Assembly (NCBI GenBank): GCA_001584585.1
Contig: LSYV01000025.1
Span: 1,337,212 to 1,349,028, forward strand
Reading direction: 5' to 3'
DNA length: 11,817 nucleotides
Origin: Gonium pectorale
Lineage: Eukaryota > Chlorophyta > Chlorophyceae > Chlamydomonadales > Volvocaceae
Shown here: positions 10,401 to 11,817 of the stretch, piece by piece
Numbering within the stretch: the stretch's first letter is position 1
Layout: each line of letters opens with the position of its first letter
Notes under the pieces: model-generated
Told to the model about the DNA's origin: nothing
The model's input: only the letters and a program-made list of their open reading frames with translations
The model's database searches: none
Made by a program: the position numbers and the translations under genes

Positions 10401-11219
10401 CATCCCGCACCCTGTGCGTGTGACCTCGCCGCCCCCCGCCCCCCACCCCACCTGCAGTAGGTGGTAGCTGTTCCCCTTGTACTCGTTGCCCATGCGCTGC
10501 ACGAGCTGGTGAATCTCCTGCTGGCTAAGGTTGGTCTCGCCCATCGGGATGCTTTCCCGGTACACGACTACATGGGGAAGGAGACGGGATCGGGTAGTGG
10601 GGGGGCGGGAAAGGAAGGAGGATTGGGCGGGGGCGGGGGCGCGATGGGTGGGCTTGTAGCGGGGGAAGGGTGTGGGGCGCGGAGGCGAAGGCGGGGCCGC
10701 GGCTCGGGACGCGCACTTAAGCCCCCTGCCCCGAAAGCGGTCTACGCGACCAACGGCACGTGAAACGCCCCCCCGATGTGAGCCGGCGGAGCTGCTGTCG
10801 ACGGAGAACTCCCGGGGTCGCCCGGAGTTGAAGGGTCGGCAACGCGCAACTCCAAACGCAGGCATATACCGCAGCCTTTGAGGTCATAGACTATGGCAGT
10901 TCGTGTTCTTGCGGCTGCGAAGCAACGGTAGCCGTGGGGAAGCGCACCTTGCCCTGGGGCATCGCGAGGGTTAGTCGCGAAGACTCCTGAGTAGTCAAAG
11001 TCGTGGCCTGGGGGTTAATTATTAAGGCCAAATCCCGTCAGCCAGGAAGCTCGAGTGTGAGGGGATAGTCGACCGGTCATAGGTTGATGCGGCCCCACCT
11101 CCATAAGCGTACTCCACGCCGTAGACCTCAACGCCAGAGTGAAAGATGCCCACGCCACACCAATATGTCCAGCTGTTGTGAGCGGCCAGGTCATATATGT
11201 TCAACGTAACGGGCGCCAT
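7452..11219 (-). CDS. DESI2: PPPDE-family cysteine isopeptidase, DESI2-type (complete, seven exons)
   Basis: Predicted deSUMOylating/deubiquitinating isopeptidase of the PPPDE superfamily; these enzymes cleave isopeptide bonds with a Cys-His pair. Minus-strand exons: 11219-11099, 11007-10948, 10567-10452, 9637-9624, 8959-8908, 7955-7859, 7585-7452. Introns are GT-AG, in phases 1,1,0,2,0,1. The joined product has 197 residues; human DESI2 has 194. Landmarks: LNIYDL at 6-11, catalytic His in IFHSGVEVYGVEYAYGGH (H27), DYSGVF at 45-50, MGETNLS at 69-75, EYKGNSYHLL at 89-98, catalytic Cys in RNCNHF (C102), then APTWINRLAG at 118-127, as in relatives. Residues 154-197 form a less conserved tail with KDEGKSLLGP. 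No signal peptide is evident, so a soluble protein is likely. The start at 11219 gives MAPVTLNIYDL, matching the family's N terminus. Family assignment is secure; substrate (SUMO, ubiquitin or other) is unknown. Confidence 0.94.
7956..8907 (-). other. Intron 5 of DESI2 (952 nt)
   Basis: Runs from donor GTGAGTCG after the exon ending APTW to acceptor CCCGAGCAG before INRLAG. It contains a 22-bp tandem repeat and long C-rich stretches on the plus strand, with G-rich runs near 8276-8306. The plus-strand open frames crossing it (8012-9241 and 8448-9779) are proline-rich low-complexity readings that also cross DESI2 exon 5, and exon 4 for the second. They are not supported as genes. Confidence 0.88.
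8491..8578. repeat. 22-bp minisatellite, four copies
   Basis: Four head-to-tail 22-bp units begin at 8491, 8513, 8535 and 8557, each starting CCCTCCCCTGGGACCC. The last differs by one base (CCCTTCCC). The array sits inside DESI2 intron 5. On the sense strand each unit supplies three G tracts, so the pre-mRNA has many GGG runs. Near-identity of the units suggests recent expansion and a likely length polymorphism. Confidence 0.95.
8960..9623 (-). other. Intron 4 of DESI2 (664 nt)
   Basis: Separates the 14-nt microexon (donor GTGAGTACC) from exon 5 (acceptor CCCTCCGCAG). It splits the codon of His104 in RNCNHF (CA then C). Contents are C-rich plus-strand sequence and a 28-bp tandem duplication at 9122-9183. 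No nested gene is supported. Confidence 0.88.
9122..9183. repeat. 28-bp tandem duplication
   Basis: Two 28-bp units (9122-9149 and 9150-9177) with one mismatch, plus a 6-base start of a third. Each contains CTGCACACACACCC and GGCCAGTTGG. It lies in DESI2 intron 4. Read on the sense strand, each unit places GTGTGTGTGCAG before about 16 nt of unique sequence, so AG- and GT-flanked segments recur. Confidence 0.93.
9624..9637 (-). CDS. DESI2: 14-nt microexon of DESI2 with the catalytic Cys motif
   Basis: Exon 4 of the gene is CGCAACTGCAACCA, between acceptor CCAACGCGCAG and donor GTGAGTACC. Joined to exon 3 in phase 0 and to exon 5 in phase 2 it reads R-N-C-N-H, giving YHLLQRNCNHFASDL with no gap against the family pattern YHLM-KNCNHF. 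It supplies the nucleophile C102. Skipping it would remove the Cys and shift the frame, because 14 is not a multiple of three. Supported by the exact frame, both splice sites and the conserved motif. Confidence 0.9.
9638..10451 (-). other. Intron 3 of DESI2 (814 nt) with partial exon 3 copies
   Basis: Runs from donor GTGGGGTG after exon 3 (HLLQ) to the microexon acceptor. Its first 200 nt hold duplicated pieces of the exon 3 end and of the exon-intron junction, then CAC/CCA-rich simple sequence around 10311-10370 on the plus strand. The rest is unremarkable GC-rich sequence. Confidence 0.88.
10262..10476. repeat. Duplicated exon 3 end and donor junction within intron 3 of DESI2
   Basis: TAGGTGGTAGCTGTTCCCC occurs in exon 3 (10458-10476) and exactly again in intron 3 (10262-10280). 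The junction sequence CCCCACCTGCAGTAGGTG (10446-10463) recurs at 10380-10397 with one mismatch. A linked third piece, CCTGTGCGTGTGACC near 10410-10424, resembles CCTTGTGCGTGTACC at 10293-10307. The pieces keep the same order, which points to tandem segmental duplication followed by divergence. Confidence 0.85.
10568..10947 (-). other. Intron 2 of DESI2 (380 nt)
   Basis: Runs from donor GTGCGCTT after the exon ending DAPGQ to acceptor CCCCATGTAG. The part nearest the acceptor (10574-10670) is strongly G-rich on the plus strand with many GGG runs, so the sense strand carries a long C-rich pyrimidine tract. No other gene is seen. Confidence 0.85.
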
Positions 11220-11817
11220 AGCGTTTGCGGCACGTCCCCTCGCCAGCTAATATTTTTTGTCGAATGCCTGGCAGCGACCTGCTGTTAAGGCCCTATCGCC
11301 CGGTCGCTGAGACCCCTCCTATCGCCAGTGGCGTTTGTGGACCAGTAGTAGTGCAGACATATCCTTGTAACCCTACTCAATCAATTGACCGCGCAAGCCG
11401 TAACACTTGCAAGGACAAGGGGCCGTTGCGTAATTAAGCTGAGCTGCACCTCAAGTCAATGTCAAGTGTTTACTAGCAGTGAGCACGGGCAGTGTGGGCT
11501 TGCGCTGGTAGGAGCGGAGCGACCAACAGCGCCCCGTTGCTCGCGCCGTACAGTCGTACAACCGCACCACCCCCGACGCGCTCCCCCGCCCCCATTCATG
11601 CCCCCATGCGGGCCACCTGCCGATGGGCCTGCATGCCCCGGGGCAAGTAGCTGCCAGCGACAGGCAGGTGCTGGCCGCTTGCTCTTCCATTGTCTCCTCC
11701 ACAATCCTACCACCACCTTCACCGCGCCACCCCTTAGCTAACGCACCATCACACGACATGGCCCCGACGCGTGAGACCCGAACACAATTGCCAGCAGCGC
11801 AGGAAAATGAACCCGAT
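11220..11817 (-). promoter_or_regulatory. 5' flank of the DESI2-type gene
   Basis: Upstream sequence of the DESI2 start, noticeably less GC-rich between about 11240 and 11480 than most of the window, as in the ATP2 flank. An A/T run (AAAAAATATTAG on the minus strand, 11248-11259) lies about 30-40 bp before the ATG. It could be a TATA-like element only if the 5' UTR is almost absent, so this is uncertain. No second gene is recognised up to the right edge; the open frames here (11385-11741 plus, 11451-11759 minus) resemble no known family. Confidence 0.4.

Noticed and set aside
10284..10865. Minus-strand 193-codon frame containing DESI2 exon 3 read as one intronless ORF
   Set aside because: Only 10567-10452 matches the PPPDE family. 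Upstream and downstream parts are low-complexity intron sequence, and clear splice sites bound the matching part.
11807..11817. ATG at the right edge (AAAATGAACCC) as the start of a new gene
   Set aside because: Only three codons are visible, which cannot support a gene call.

Overview
This window looks like nuclear DNA of a GC-rich eukaryote, most probably a chlorophyte green alga. The signs are: two genes finely split by GT-AG introns whose donors are mostly GTGAG, GTGCG or GTGGG; strong G/C preference at third codon positions in the exons; a TGTAA-type poly(A) signal of the kind green algae use; and a mitochondrial ATP synthase beta chain carrying a presequence. The species cannot be named from this alone. 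Nothing bacterial, organellar or viral was seen.

Both recognisable genes lie on the minus strand. From 3590 down to the left edge is the 5' half of the mitochondrial F1-ATP synthase beta subunit gene (ATP2): eight exons give 296 residues, from the presequence to just past Walker B, and the rest lies beyond position 1. Its first introns are 71-79 nt. The seventh is 1,080 nt and the eighth exceeds 834 nt without reaching the next exon.

From 11219 down to 7452 is a complete seven-exon gene for a 197-residue PPPDE-family cysteine isopeptidase of the DESI2 type. Joined by hand, its exons align with the family without a gap. The catalytic Cys sits in a 14-nt microexon. Intron 3 holds partial copies of the end of exon 3, one of which is an in-frame second splice donor.

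Between the genes are a probable DESI2 3' UTR (about 6765-7451), some 2.8 kb without a convincing gene, and the ATP2 upstream region with a dyad and a short direct repeat. The right end (11220-11817) is the 5' flank of DESI2. The two products are unrelated in function: mitochondrial ATP production and, by family, deSUMOylation or deubiquitination. No operon-like or defence-type system was found. The most interesting material is the splicing architecture of the DESI2 gene. All exon borders come from reading splice sites and protein similarity by eye, without transcript data.
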